Shown here in pieces: positions 32,010 through 40,667 of a stretch of DNA of 64,000 nucleotides. The first letter of the stretch is position 1. Each line of letters begins with the position of its first letter. The notes beneath the pieces were generated by a model, which saw only the letters and a list, made by a program, of their open reading frames with translations, had not been told where the DNA came from and made no database searches. Both the position numbers and the translations under genes were made by a program. The DNA is from Mesorhizobium sp. (GTDB lineage Bacteria > Pseudomonadota > Alphaproteobacteria > Rhizobiales > Rhizobiaceae). The DNA lies in contig NZ_JANJTZ010000066.1 of NCBI RefSeq assembly GCF_024710845.1, positions 62,001 to 126,000 on the forward strand. Reading direction: 5' to 3'.

Positions 32010-33473
32010 TTACCTCACCATCGCAATGAGGTTGGCCAGCATCTCGTCGACCGCCTTGATGAGCCGAGCGGACGCGTCATAGGAGTGCTCGAGTTCGAGC
32101 AGGAGCGACAGCTCCTGGTCCATGTTGACGCCGGTGTCATTCGACAGGGCTTCGGCGGTGCGGACAACGAGCGCCTGCTTGTTCTCTTCGGCCTTGGTCG
32201 CCTGCTGGCGCAGGTTCTCCAGCCAGCTGATGATATCGGAGGAATAGTCCAGCACGCTGGCGTTCGTTCCGGCGCCTGCCGCCGGGTCGAAGGTCGTCGA
32301 GACATCGAGATTGGCCGAGTATTCGATCAGCAGATCCGCATAGGACGCATTGCCGCCGGTGTTGCCGACATAGACCGCGCCATTGGCGCCACCGTCGCGC
32401 AGCACGGTCGGATTGCCACCCTGCCGCGAGTCCATCGCGGCGTTGACCGACAGCGATCCGGCCAGGCCCGGGGAAACGACGCCTGTGGCGGGCAGTGCCG
32501 GTCCGCCGCTCCAGGTGAAGAGGCCGGCGAGGTCGGGGGCCGCGCCGCCCGTCTGGTCGGTTTCCGCGAAGGCCATGACCAGGCCGCGGGCGACCTCGTC
32601 GAGCTGTGCCTGGACGTTGGGCGCGACGGTGTCGCGCAGCTGAAGGTAGGCGGCGATCCGGCCGGACGCATCCGTGTCGCCGCCGGACCCGGCCTGCAGC
32701 GGAACGCCGTCGATGTAAACGGAATTGCCGACAGTGGTCGCGTCGTAGCCGGGCTTCGGCTGGAACGTCACCGTCCGCGGCGACGTCTCGAACAGGATCG
32801 CGCCCGACGCGGTGGTCAACACCATGTCGTTGTTTTCGCGCGTGATCGTCGACACCGGGACATATTGCGCGATCTGCTTCAGGATCGAGTCACGCCGGTC
32901 GAGCTGGTCGGATACATCGCGACCGGTCTGCGTGCCGGCGACGATCGCGCTGTTGGCGGACTCGAAGTCCTTGAGGAGGCCGTTGAGTTCGTCGACGGCG
33001 ACCGAGATCAGCATGTCGGCATTGGTGCGCTGGGCGTTGACCGCGGCTGTGCCGTCGTTGAGCGAGCGCACTACCTGCCTAGCCGCCTCGATCGCGCTTT
33101 CGCCAAGAGAGGCGTTCGCCGGGTTGTTGGAATAGAGCTGGATCGCCTCGTAGAGCGATCCAAGCGCTTTGGCCGGGGAGTTGGCGTTGTCGACGCCGTT
33201 CACCGCCTGGGCGAGCGTGTCGATGCTGGAGCGGAGGGTGCCCTGACCTTCGTAGGAGGACACAGCCGACAGGTTGGCACGGAACAGCGCTTCATTGGCT
33301 GCGCGCTGAATGACGACGACCCGGGCACCGGGCGCCTCGCTGGAGATGACGGCATTGCGCCGCACGTAGTCCGAGTTGCCCGCGTTGGTGACGTTCTGCG
33401 AGACGACCGCAGTCTGCCGCGAGGTCGCCTGCAGCGACTGCTTCGCAATGTTGAGTGCGGTGGTAAGCGACAT
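32010..33473 (-). CDS. flgK: Hook-associated protein FlgK
   Basis: A 487-residue protein. N-terminal SLTTALNIAKQSLQATSRQTAVVSQNVTNAGNSDYVRRN is the rod/hook-family signature, and the C-terminal VNMDQELSLLLELEHSYDASARLIKAVDEMLANLIAMV is the FlgK junction helix. It is exported and forms the first hook-filament junction zone. It lies 31 bases after flgE in the same transcript. Confidence 0.93.
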   Translation of the reverse strand: MSLTTALNIAKQSLQATSRQTAVVSQNVTNAGNSDYVRRNAVISSEAPGARVVVIQRAANEALFRANLSAVSSYEGQGTLRSSIDTLAQAVNGVDNANSPAKALGSLYEAIQLYSNNPANASLGESAIEAARQVVRSLNDGTAAVNAQRTNADMLISVAVDELNGLLKDFESANSAIVAGTQTGRDVSDQLDRRDSILKQIAQYVPVSTITRENNDMVLTTASGAILFETSPRTVTFQPKPGYDATTVGNSVYIDGVPLQAGSGGDTDASGRIAAYLQLRDTVAPNVQAQLDEVARGLVMAFAETDQTGGAAPDLAGLFTWSGGPALPATGVVSPGLAGSLSVNAAMDSRQGGNPTVLRDGGANGAVYVGNTGGNASYADLLIEYSANLDVSTTFDPAAGAGTNASVLDYSSDIISWLENLRQQATKAEENKQALVVRTAEALSNDTGVNMDQELSLLLELEHSYDASARLIKAVDEMLANLIAMVR

Positions 33474-33504
33474 CCCCTAGTCCTGCCCCCCGGCAGACGT
33501 TCCG

Positions 33505-34764
33505 CTATCGCTTGAGGTTCACAAGGATGTCCATCAGGTCTGCGCCTGTCTGGAATACCTTGGAATTCGCGGTGTAGCTGCGCTGGGCCTCGATCATGCT
33601 GGTGAGTTCCTCGGCGATATCGACATTGGAGTTCTCCAGCGCGCCCGACACGACCGACCCGAATGTCCCGTCCTCCGGGAAGCCGACGAGCACAGAGCCC
33701 GACTCGTTGCTGGGGCGGTAGACGTTTCCGGGCAGCACGGTCAGCATGTCATCGCTTCGCGTCGTCGCGAGGGGAATGCGATAGAGCGCCTTGGTCGTGC
33801 CATCGCCGTACTGGGCGTAGAGGACGCCGTCGCCGTCGATATTGATCTGCTCGATCGAGCTCGGCGCATTGCCGTTCGACCATGAGTCGAACAGCGTGTA
33901 GTCGGCCTTGAGCTGCGTCGCGTTTTCCAAGTCGAGCGTGAAGGACTGACCATCCGGGATCGTCAGGGTGATGTCGGTGGCGCTCGCGCCGGTGTAGTCG
34001 CCCGTGGTCGGATCGAAGGTCAGCGTCTGCGTCGCAAGCGCGGCGGAGCTGTAGGGGAATCCGCCGGTCGCGCTGGCATCGGCCTTGTTGTAGACGGCTA
34101 CTTCCCAGGTGTCGGCGCCGGTCTTGGTGTAATAGACGTCGAGCACGACCTGGCCGCCGAGATCGTCATAGACCTGCAAGGACGACTTGGCCGTGTATTC
34201 GGCCGACGCGGCGTTTGCCGACGGCAGGTTGGCGGCCACGACGGCGGTCGCGTTGGCCGGCAGGTTGAGCGACATCGAACCCTGCGTCGACGGTGTCGCG
34301 TTGAGCTCATTCTGCGACAGGCTGACCGGAATCAGGCCTTCGAAGCCGTTGGCGGTCGCCGTCGGGATGCCGTTCGAGGCGTCGTAGCCCATCAGGATGT
34401 AGCCGGCCGCGTTGACGAGCTGGCCCTCTCCGTTGGGAACGAACGAGCCCGCGCGCGTCATGAAGGAATTGCCCGACGCGTCCTGGACGACGAACATGCC
34501 GTTGCCGCTGACCGCGAGATCGGAGATCGACGTGGTGTACTGGAGCGAGCCCTGGTCGGTGATGGCGTATCGGATCGAGGTGGTCACGCCGCCGGAATTG
34601 TAGTTGCCGGGCGTGCTGGGGAGCACGAGGCTCGAGAACTCCGCCTTGGAGCGCTTGTAGCCGTTGGTGCTGGAGTTGGCGATGTTGTCGGCAGTCGTCG
34701 ACAGGCGGTTCGACTGGGCTGCCATGCCGGAAACGCCGGTCCGCATCATTCCGTAAAGGCTCAT
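33505..34764 (-). CDS. flgE: Flagellar hook protein FlgE
   Basis: A 419-residue hook protein. N-terminal YGMMRTGVSGMAAQSNRLSTTADNIANSSTNGYKRS and C-terminal NSNVDIAEELTSMIEAQRSYTANSKVFQTGADLMDILVNLKR are the rod-hook-family ends; the central residues 90-360 form the surface-exposed domains. It is the first gene of the transcript flgE-flgK-flgL-flaF-flbT-flgD-fliQ, with the flagellar promoter element 39 bases upstream. Confidence 0.95.
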   Translation of the reverse strand: MSLYGMMRTGVSGMAAQSNRLSTTADNIANSSTNGYKRSKAEFSSLVLPSTPGNYNSGGVTTSIRYAITDQGSLQYTTSISDLAVSGNGMFVVQDASGNSFMTRAGSFVPNGEGQLVNAAGYILMGYDASNGIPTATANGFEGLIPVSLSQNELNATPSTQGSMSLNLPANATAVVAANLPSANAASAEYTAKSSLQVYDDLGGQVVLDVYYTKTGADTWEVAVYNKADASATGGFPYSSAALATQTLTFDPTTGDYTGASATDITLTIPDGQSFTLDLENATQLKADYTLFDSWSNGNAPSSIEQINIDGDGVLYAQYGDGTTKALYRIPLATTRSDDMLTVLPGNVYRPSNESGSVLVGFPEDGTFGSVVSGALENSNVDIAEELTSMIEAQRSYTANSKVFQTGADLMDILVNLKR

Positions 34765-34803
34765 TCCGTTACTCCTCGGATATAGTGCCGCTGAGGATGA
34801 GCC

Positions 34804-34825
34804 TACAGAACGCGACTTGCGCGAA
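34804..34825 (-). promoter_or_regulatory. Flagellar promoter-like element before flgE
   Basis: In gene orientation: TTCGCGCAAG, nine bases, GTA, ending 39 bases before the flgE ATG. It matches the six-member YYCRCRCAAG-N9-STA family; GTA replaces CTA here. It lies just downstream of the rem stop codon. Confidence 0.6.
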
Positions 34826-34840
34826 GCTGTCCGGCGCCGG

Positions 34841-35518
34841 TCAGGCGGGTTGAGTGGCGAGGCGGTATCCCAGGAAGCGCTTCGACTCGATCGGGTCGAA
34901 GCCCATCTTCTCGCGCAGCTTCTTGCGCAGTTTCGAAATGTGGCTCTCGACCACGTTCTCCTCGACGTTCTCGTCGAACACGCCGTAGATCGCGTTGAAG
35001 ACCTGAGCCTTGGTCACCCGGCGGCCGGAATTGCTCGCCAGATATTCGAGGATGCGGCGCTCGCGGCGCGGCAGGGGCAAGGGAGCCCCGCCGATCTCCG
35101 GATCGCGCCCGTCCATGTAGATCCGCATCGGCCCGACTTCGGCGTAGCTCGCGTCTTCGGCCCCTCGGCGGCGGATGGCGCAGACACGGGCAAGGATCTC
35201 GCGGATGTGGACCGGCTTGCGGATGACGTCGTCAACGCCGGCCTCGAACAACCTGAGCGTGTTCTCCAGCGAGTGCTGTTCGCTGAGTGCGATGACGGGT
35301 GCGCAGGTCCGGTCGCGGATGCGGCGAGGCGAGATATCGTGCGAGCCGCACTCGCCGATCAGCACCGCCGAAACCGACTTCAGATCGCTCTGCGCGGCGG
35401 TGTCGACCCACTCGTTGAACTCATTTGGAAGGAAACCCGCGCTGGCTACCCCTTCGCGGCTGAAAAGCGAACTGAATCCGCCTTTTACAAGCTCGCGCTC
35501 GTCTACGATCACGATCAT
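34841..35518 (-). CDS. rem: Rem/FtcR-type flagellar response regulator
   Basis: A 225-residue OmpR-type regulator. The receiver-like domain covers residues 1-115 ([24 protein letters not shown]...) and a winged-helix domain covers about 130-220 ([31 protein letters not shown]... [31 protein letters not shown]). At the usual phospho-Asp position I read [10 protein letters not shown], with no canonical Asp, so phosphorylation is doubtful. Rem (Sinorhizobium) and FtcR (Brucella) activate flagellar operons below VisNR. ATG 35518 is chosen over GTG 35530 because GGGGCGGG then forms its ribosome-binding site and the protein starts as in Sinorhizobium. Confidence 0.9.
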   Translation of the reverse strand: MIVIVDERELVKGGFSSLFSREGVASAGFLPNEFNEWVDTAAQSDLKSVSAVLIGECGSHDISPRRIRDRTCAPVIALSEQHSLENTLRLFEAGVDDVIRKPVHIREILARVCAIRRRGAEDASYAEVGPMRIYMDGRDPEIGGAPLPLPRRERRILEYLASNSGRRVTKAQVFNAIYGVFDENVEENVVESHISKLRKKLREKMGFDPIESKRFLGYRLATQPA

Positions 35519-35600
35519 TGCCCGCCCCACGAATCAGAAGCCCCACTTCTGGGATTAGGCGTAGCCGGGGGTGGGAATCGCGGACATCCGCGAATTCTTG

Positions 35601-35661
35601 TTAACCATATTTAGGGTATCGCCCGCCGGCGTTTCCGGAGCGGTCGTTAACCAGTCGTTAA
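35601..35661. promoter_or_regulatory. CtrA-type boxes upstream of rem
   Basis: The intergenic region 35519-35741 contains TTAACCAT at 35601-35608, the CtrA half-site, and TTAA-CCAGTCG-TTAA at 35647-35661, a full TTAA-N7-TTAA site followed by CCAT. The 13-mer GTTAACCATATTT occurs twice (from 35600 and 35657). In a segment this GC-rich, TTAA is rare, so the pairing at the exact CtrA spacing is notable. It would place rem under cell-cycle control. Confidence 0.55.
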
Positions 35662-35741
35662 CCATATTTTCCGCAGCAATCGCCGATTGATTCGAACGGC
35701 CGGTCAAAAGACCTTTCGAAGGGATCGGACGGGGCTGGCGG

Positions 35742-37445
35742 CTAGATGTAGCGCGCCGATGAACTCCCGTTCGGAACGGCACCGGGCGGGCCTGCCGCGT
35801 GCGTGTTCTGTCCGCCGGATTGGTGTTGCTCCCGTCGCGAGCCGCTGCCCTGCTCCCGCGCCCCGCCGGCGCCACCGTCCGCGGCGAAACCCTGTTGACG
35901 CGACTGTCCGTTCGGCTCCGGCTGAGGCTGAGCGTCGGAACGGCTCGCGACCTGAACGGTCACGCGATCGATATCGAGCCCGAGCGCCCGCAGCGATTTC
36001 GCGATCGTGTCCGCGTCGGTGGTGAGCTGCCGCTGTGCGTCGGCCGTTTCGGCGGAGAGTTCGACAGTGACGATGTCGTCCTTGATCCGCAGGTGCGCGG
36101 TCACTGCTCCGAGTTCAACCGGGTTGAGTTGTATCTTCAGGGATTTGAGCTGCGCCGGCGCGCCCGGCTGGGTGTCGCGGAAATAGGCGGCCCAGGAGCC
36201 TTCCGCGCGAACCGTAGCGATGATCGCGGCGGCCGGAGTCGCGGGCGGGGTGACCTGGGCCGATTGCGCGGAAACCGCGGTCACGCCGTTGGGCGCGGGG
36301 CGGGCGGTTTCGCCAGACCGGGAATCCGATGCGCCGGGTTTCCCGCCGTCGTCCTGCGCTTCACGTTCGACGGGTTCGCGGGGCGGCGGCGTCCTGTCGG
36401 ATGCTTCGGCGGGTGCGGCGGCCGCCGCGGTGTCGGTCGGCGACTGCGCGTTGGTGGCGGAGGGGGGGGTGCGGCCCGGGGATGTTGCGCCGGCGGTGCC
36501 GTCGCTTGCGCGGGTGTTCGTCCTGTCGACGCCTTGGCCGCGCGGGCTCGGCTGTGCAGGCGGGGCGGCAATGGTTCCGACCGCCATTCGCTCAATGGAT
36601 GGCGACGGAGTGGAGGGGACCGGCACCTCTCGCGGAGCGGCCATGGTGGGAGTGTCGGCCTTGCTTCCCGCCGGCGCCTCGGGCGGAGGAGGCGATGCCG
36701 CCGCAACAGAGGCGGCGGCGCTTTTCGGAGCGCTGGACCTTGCCGTTGCCTCGGCATCGTCACGCGAGGTGTCGAGGGCCGCTGACGGCCCGGATCCGGG
36801 TGTTTCCTCCGCAGCCGCCCGCATCTGCTGACGCGGAATCCGAAGCGCGTCCTCCAGCAGGGCGAAGGCAGGCGCGACATCCTCGCCGGCCGTCCTCGGG
36901 GCGCGAGGCTTCCATTCCGATGTGTCGTCGGCGAGGGCGGTTTCCGTCTCGACCTCCCCGGCGTCACCGCCAGCGGCCTCCGGCTCCGTCGGCTCGATAT
37001 CGCCGGACGGCGCGGTGATACCGTCCGCAGGCGAGTCGGCCGTCGGGGCGCGGGCGGAGGCTTCCGCCCGGACCTGCTTCGTCGCGCCGGACCTGCCTGC
37101 CCGGTCGACATCGCCTTCCACGAGGCTCGACTGTTCCGCCGTTGGACGTCCCACCGGAACGGCTGCTGCGGCGGGGCGATGCACTTGCGCCGCCATCGCC
37201 GCGGAGGCTTCGGCCGCGGTGCCGGACAGACGCAGGCCCACTTCTGCGAGACCCTCCAACTGGCGCGAGAGACCTTTGGACGGGACAGCCATGGCCTGCA
37301 CGGCGACGGCCGTGCCGCTTCGCCGCTCGGCGCCGACGGCGCGGAAGGCATCCTGGAAACCGGACTGTTCCTTGGATCCGTTCTTGCTGGCCTGGGGACG
37401 CGGATCGGCGATCGCCGACCTGGACGCGGACACGATACTGGTCAT
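35742..37445 (-). CDS. fliK: Flagellar hook-length control protein FliK (formerly MotD)
   Basis: A 567-residue protein, rich in Ala, Pro, Glu and Thr through residues 80-400, with the conserved FliK C-terminal domain near residues 430-510 (LKSLKIQLNPVELGAVTAHLRIKDDIVTVELSAET... LGLDIDRVTVQV). In rhizobia this gene was first called motD and later recognised as fliK. It is secreted and measures hook length, switching export to filament subunits. Its start overlaps the motC stop. The low-complexity middle is normal for FliK. Confidence 0.88.
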   Translation of the reverse strand: MTSIVSASRSAIADPRPQASKNGSKEQSGFQDAFRAVGAERRSGTAVAVQAMAVPSKGLSRQLEGLAEVGLRLSGTAAEASAAMAAQVHRPAAAAVPVGRPTAEQSSLVEGDVDRAGRSGATKQVRAEASARAPTADSPADGITAPSGDIEPTEPEAAGGDAGEVETETALADDTSEWKPRAPRTAGEDVAPAFALLEDALRIPRQQMRAAAEETPGSGPSAALDTSRDDAEATARSSAPKSAAASVAAASPPPPEAPAGSKADTPTMAAPREVPVPSTPSPSIERMAVGTIAAPPAQPSPRGQGVDRTNTRASDGTAGATSPGRTPPSATNAQSPTDTAAAAAPAEASDRTPPPREPVEREAQDDGGKPGASDSRSGETARPAPNGVTAVSAQSAQVTPPATPAAAIIATVRAEGSWAAYFRDTQPGAPAQLKSLKIQLNPVELGAVTAHLRIKDDIVTVELSAETADAQRQLTTDADTIAKSLRALGLDIDRVTVQVASRSDAQPQPEPNGQSRQQGFAADGGAGGAREQGSGSRREQHQSGGQNTHAAGPPGAVPNGSSSARYI

Positions 37446-38788
37446 TTGGCCCCTGCGAGCATCTTGTCGATTTCCTCCAGCTTGCGCCGCGTCTCATCGA
37501 CGAGGGGCAAGGAATCCTCCGGCGAAGCCGCCGCCTCGACCGGCAAGGCGGCCATGGTCGGTCTTGTTTCGGGCCGGGTGGCCCGAGCGGACGCGTCCGC
37601 GCGAGATGTGCCGCCGGGTTGCGGCGCAGAATGCGCGGCGGCGATGTCGGTGGCCATGGGCGGCTCAGGCTCAGCCGCCGCCGGGACCGGAACCTGGGCA
37701 TCAGGCTGCGGCGCCGGGGCCGACACCTCAATGGGCCGCGGCGGCTTCTGATCGCCCGGAGACATGATCCCGGTCGCGACCGAGATCGCCGCATCCAGCA
37801 ATTGCCTGTCGGGTCCCGCGAGCTTCGCGCGATCGATCGTCTTGAGCCGCGCGAGGATTTCAGCCCCGTTCTCCGAGGTGATCTCCGAGAGATTGGAATA
37901 GAGAATGGCACGCGGATCGGTATCGCCGGTGGCGACATTCTCGAACTCGGCGGCCTTCTTCGCAGCGAAATCGGAGAGTTCGCGCAGACCTTCGATCGCG
38001 GCGGTGCGGGCGAGCCGCAGGTAGATCACCCTTTGATGCTCCTGGCTCATCTCCGCGATCGTGCTCTCGATGATATGGAGATCGAGCGAGGCGTAGAGGG
38101 CGACGATCCCCTCGACGAGTTCGTCCGCGTACTGGGTCGCATAGGGGGAGCGGAGGAACCGGCGCACATACTGGTTGGAGGCGCGCAGGAAGCGATCGGT
38201 ATCGCCGAGGCGGGCGGCAAGCGGAAGCGAACGCCGCAGCGCCGCCTCCTCGACGAGAGTTCCCGGAGCCAGAAGGCGCGCGGTGTCGAGATAGGCCAAT
38301 GCCAGCTTCGGTTCGTCGGTCCCGGCCATCGAGCCCTTGATGAGGGCGAGAAACGACCCGAGATCGCCGGCGAGCGTGCGCGGGTCGATCGAGTGGAGCA
38401 GGGCCATCGCCGACTTGAGGTCGCCGCGGATGTAGGAGCGGACGCCGTCGGTGAGCGGCTTTGTCGCCTCGTCCTGCTTGAGGCGGGAGATCGCAACTTC
38501 GACCGTGATCGGATTGCCGCCGCTCATGGCGTAGATGAGAAGGGCTTCGATGTTCTTGCGGTCCGCGAAGTCCTGCGGTCCGGACTCGCGCAGCTTCCTG
38601 TCGATCATCTGCAGCAGCTTCTGCTGCATCGGCAAAGCCGCATGGTCGCCGCCGGCGATGCGGTCCTGGACCAGCTGCAGCGAGCGGACCATCTGGAACG
38701 TGTCCAGCGACGCATGCGCCTGCCCGGCCGCGAACGGCATGGCCGACAGCGATGCGCCGAACGCTATGGCCCGGCTGAGCCGTTTCAT
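37442..38788 (-). CDS. motC: Periplasmic motility protein MotC
   Basis: A 448-residue protein with a cleavable-looking signal (MKRLSRAIAFGASLSAMPFAAGQAHA) and a helical repeat-rich body (IHSIDPRTLAGDLGSFLALIKGSM..., YLDTARLLAPGTLVEEAALRRSLPLAARLGD). MotC is specific to rhizobia and assists MotB in the periplasm. A Pro/Ala-rich tail occupies residues 340-430. It sits between motB and fliK with four-base overlaps on both sides. Confidence 0.88.
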   Translation of the reverse strand: MKRLSRAIAFGASLSAMPFAAGQAHASLDTFQMVRSLQLVQDRIAGGDHAALPMQQKLLQMIDRKLRESGPQDFADRKNIEALLIYAMSGGNPITVEVAISRLKQDEATKPLTDGVRSYIRGDLKSAMALLHSIDPRTLAGDLGSFLALIKGSMAGTDEPKLALAYLDTARLLAPGTLVEEAALRRSLPLAARLGDTDRFLRASNQYVRRFLRSPYATQYADELVEGIVALYASLDLHIIESTIAEMSQEHQRVIYLRLARTAAIEGLRELSDFAAKKAAEFENVATGDTDPRAILYSNLSEITSENGAEILARLKTIDRAKLAGPDRQLLDAAISVATGIMSPGDQKPPRPIEVSAPAPQPDAQVPVPAAAEPEPPMATDIAAAHSAPQPGGTSRADASARATRPETRPTMAALPVEAAASPEDSLPLVDETRRKLEEIDKMLAGAK

Positions 38789-40041
38789 CCGGCGGTCTCC
38801 AGCAGGATCTCGATGCGGCGGTTGGAAGCGGCGAGCGGATCGGAGGGATCCTTGAGCTTCCGGTCTGCGAAGCCGGCCACTTCGGTCAGCCGCTTCTCCT
38901 CAAGGCCGGAGCGCACCAGCATGTAGTAGGCGGAGTGGGCGCGCGCGGTGGACAGCCGCCAGTTGTCATACTTGCCGCCGGCGAAGGGACGGCCGTCGGT
39001 GTGGCCGTTGACGTGGATGTTCCCCTTCCTCTCCGAGAGGATGTTGCCGATCTTCTCCATCGCCACGACGAGGTCGCGCCGGGGAACCGCCGAGCCGATC
39101 TCGAACATGCCGAAATCGAACTGGTCCGTCACGGAAATGATCACACCCTCGGCCGTCGCCTCGACGGTCAGGCCCTCCGCCAGCTTGGCGTGCGCGCCGA
39201 GCGCCTGGGCGATCTCGTCACGGATCTTCGCCGCCTCGGCTTCGGCCGCCTTCGAAGGCTTGGCGGTGTCGACGGGCGCTTCAGGCTGTCTTTCTGCCTT
39301 GGCTTCGGCTTTCTCCGCCGCCGGCTCCGGCAATGGGGCCGCTTCGGCAGCCGCTACCTTCTGCCCCGCCGTATCGGTGGCGCCGGCGGGCTTCTTCGAG
39401 TCGCCCGGTTCGGAAAGGACGGTCTCTTCTTCCGTCGGAGGCGAATCCACTCCGGGGATGATCTGCTGCGACCAAAAATCCGGGGCGAAGGGGTCCCGGA
39501 ACGACTCGCCGCCCGAGGCGCCGGTCGCCGGTCCGGAGAGCTGGGCGCCGCCGTCGCCTTTCTCGCTCAGGTTCTGAAGGTTGCCGGTCTCCGCCGCGAT
39601 CTCGGCGAGCACGGCATAGGGATTCGAGAACAGGTGCTCGTCGGTGTATTTCTCGGCGTCGGCCGACTGGCTCGCCTCGTTCTGCTTCATGTTGCCGGTT
39701 TCGGCGGCACCGACGCCACTGATCGACGCGGCCGGGTCGGTCTCGCTCTGCGCCTGCGTCTGGGCGGAGGTCGAGCCCTGTCCCTCCTCGTCGAGGCCCC
39801 GCCGGCTGGCGTTCTTGTCGGTCAGCTTGATCGGGTTGAAATAGCTCGCGACCGCCGCCTTGGTCTCTTCGTTGGCGGCGTTGATCAGCCACATGACCAG
39901 GAAGAAGCACATCATCGCCGTCATGAAGTCGGCGAAAGCGATCTTCCAGGCGCCGCCATGATGATCGTCATGGTCGTCATGCCCGCCACGGCGGATGATT
40001 ATTATCTCGTGCTTGGGTTCCGCGTGCTCGGCCGTGCTCAA
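38785..40041 (-). CDS. motB: Stator protein MotB
   Basis: A 418-residue protein if translation starts at TTG 40041. One membrane segment carries the proton-binding Asp (KIAFADFMTAMMCFFLVMWLI). A long acidic, low-complexity linker (residues about 75-260) precedes the OmpA-like peptidoglycan-binding domain (GNIHVNGHTDGRPFAGGKYDNWRLSTARA). TTG 40041 overlaps the stop of the upstream gene (TTGA) and has GGGAG seven bases upstream; ATG 40071 would overlap that gene by 34 bases. It works with MotA (54752) and MotC. Confidence 0.92.
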   Translation of the reverse strand: MSTAEHAEPKHEIIIIRRGGHDDHDDHHGGAWKIAFADFMTAMMCFFLVMWLINAANEETKAAVASYFNPIKLTDKNASRRGLDEEGQGSTSAQTQAQSETDPAASISGVGAAETGNMKQNEASQSADAEKYTDEHLFSNPYAVLAEIAAETGNLQNLSEKGDGGAQLSGPATGASGGESFRDPFAPDFWSQQIIPGVDSPPTEEETVLSEPGDSKKPAGATDTAGQKVAAAEAAPLPEPAAEKAEAKAERQPEAPVDTAKPSKAAEAEAAKIRDEIAQALGAHAKLAEGLTVEATAEGVIISVTDQFDFGMFEIGSAVPRRDLVVAMEKIGNILSERKGNIHVNGHTDGRPFAGGKYDNWRLSTARAHSAYYMLVRSGLEEKRLTEVAGFADRKLKDPSDPLAASNRRIEILLETAG

Positions 40042-40667
40042 CCGACTGCTCCCGTCAATGCGGACGACCATTCGGCGAGCCGCGTCTCAAACAGCGTCTC
40101 GTCGAGGGAGACCGTCAGGTCGTACGATTCGGACTCGGTGAATTCGAGATGGCGCGCGTGGTCGCCCATCGCGGCTGCGAACGGCATGAACAGGGACTGG
40201 GGCCCGCTCACCCGGATGCGGATCGTATCGGCGTCGCCGACTGCGCCGCGGACGCTGCCGGCGAGTGCCGCGATCGCGCGCGAGCGCACGTCCTCGTCGA
40301 CGATCTGGCTGAGAATACGCGCGCAGACAGATGTCGCCTCCTCGATCGCCTTGAGTTCCAGAGAAGACAAGGCGGCCGCGGTCTTGCCCGCCAGTTCCAC
40401 TGAGAGCGTGGCGCGCAGCGCTGCCATCTCCTCTTCATGACGCGCCCGGTCTTCCGCCGCGCGTTCCTCGTAGAGCGCTTCCAGGCGCCGGCCGAGATCG
40501 GCCTCGGCCTTTGCGACCGCATCCACCACGATCGCGTCGACGTCGACCGGCGCCGGCAGCGGCTGCGGAGCCGGCGGTTCGTTGCGCATCGGCAGGATTA
40601 CCGCCGCCGGGGCAGGGCGCGGCGGCGGAGCGAAGTCCGGCAGGAAGTCGGCGATCGCAAGCGCCAT
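40038..40667 (-). CDS. FliH-like flagellar assembly protein
   Basis: A 209-residue protein: a Pro/Ala-rich N-terminus, a charged coiled coil (VAKAEADLGRRLEALYEERAAEDRARHEEEMAAL), and a C-terminal alpha/beta part. That is the FliH layout (stator of the FliI ATPase). It starts within the fliF stop (TGATG) and ends within the motB start. No other fliH candidate is in the window. Sequence identity to FliH is weak by eye, so the call rests on architecture and neighbours. Confidence 0.6.
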   Translation of the reverse strand: MALAIADFLPDFAPPPRPAPAAVILPMRNEPPAPQPLPAPVDVDAIVVDAVAKAEADLGRRLEALYEERAAEDRARHEEEMAALRATLSVELAGKTAAALSSLELKAIEEATSVCARILSQIVDEDVRSRAIAALAGSVRGAVGDADTIRIRVSGPQSLFMPFAAAMGDHARHLEFTESESYDLTVSLDETLFETRLAEWSSALTGAVG

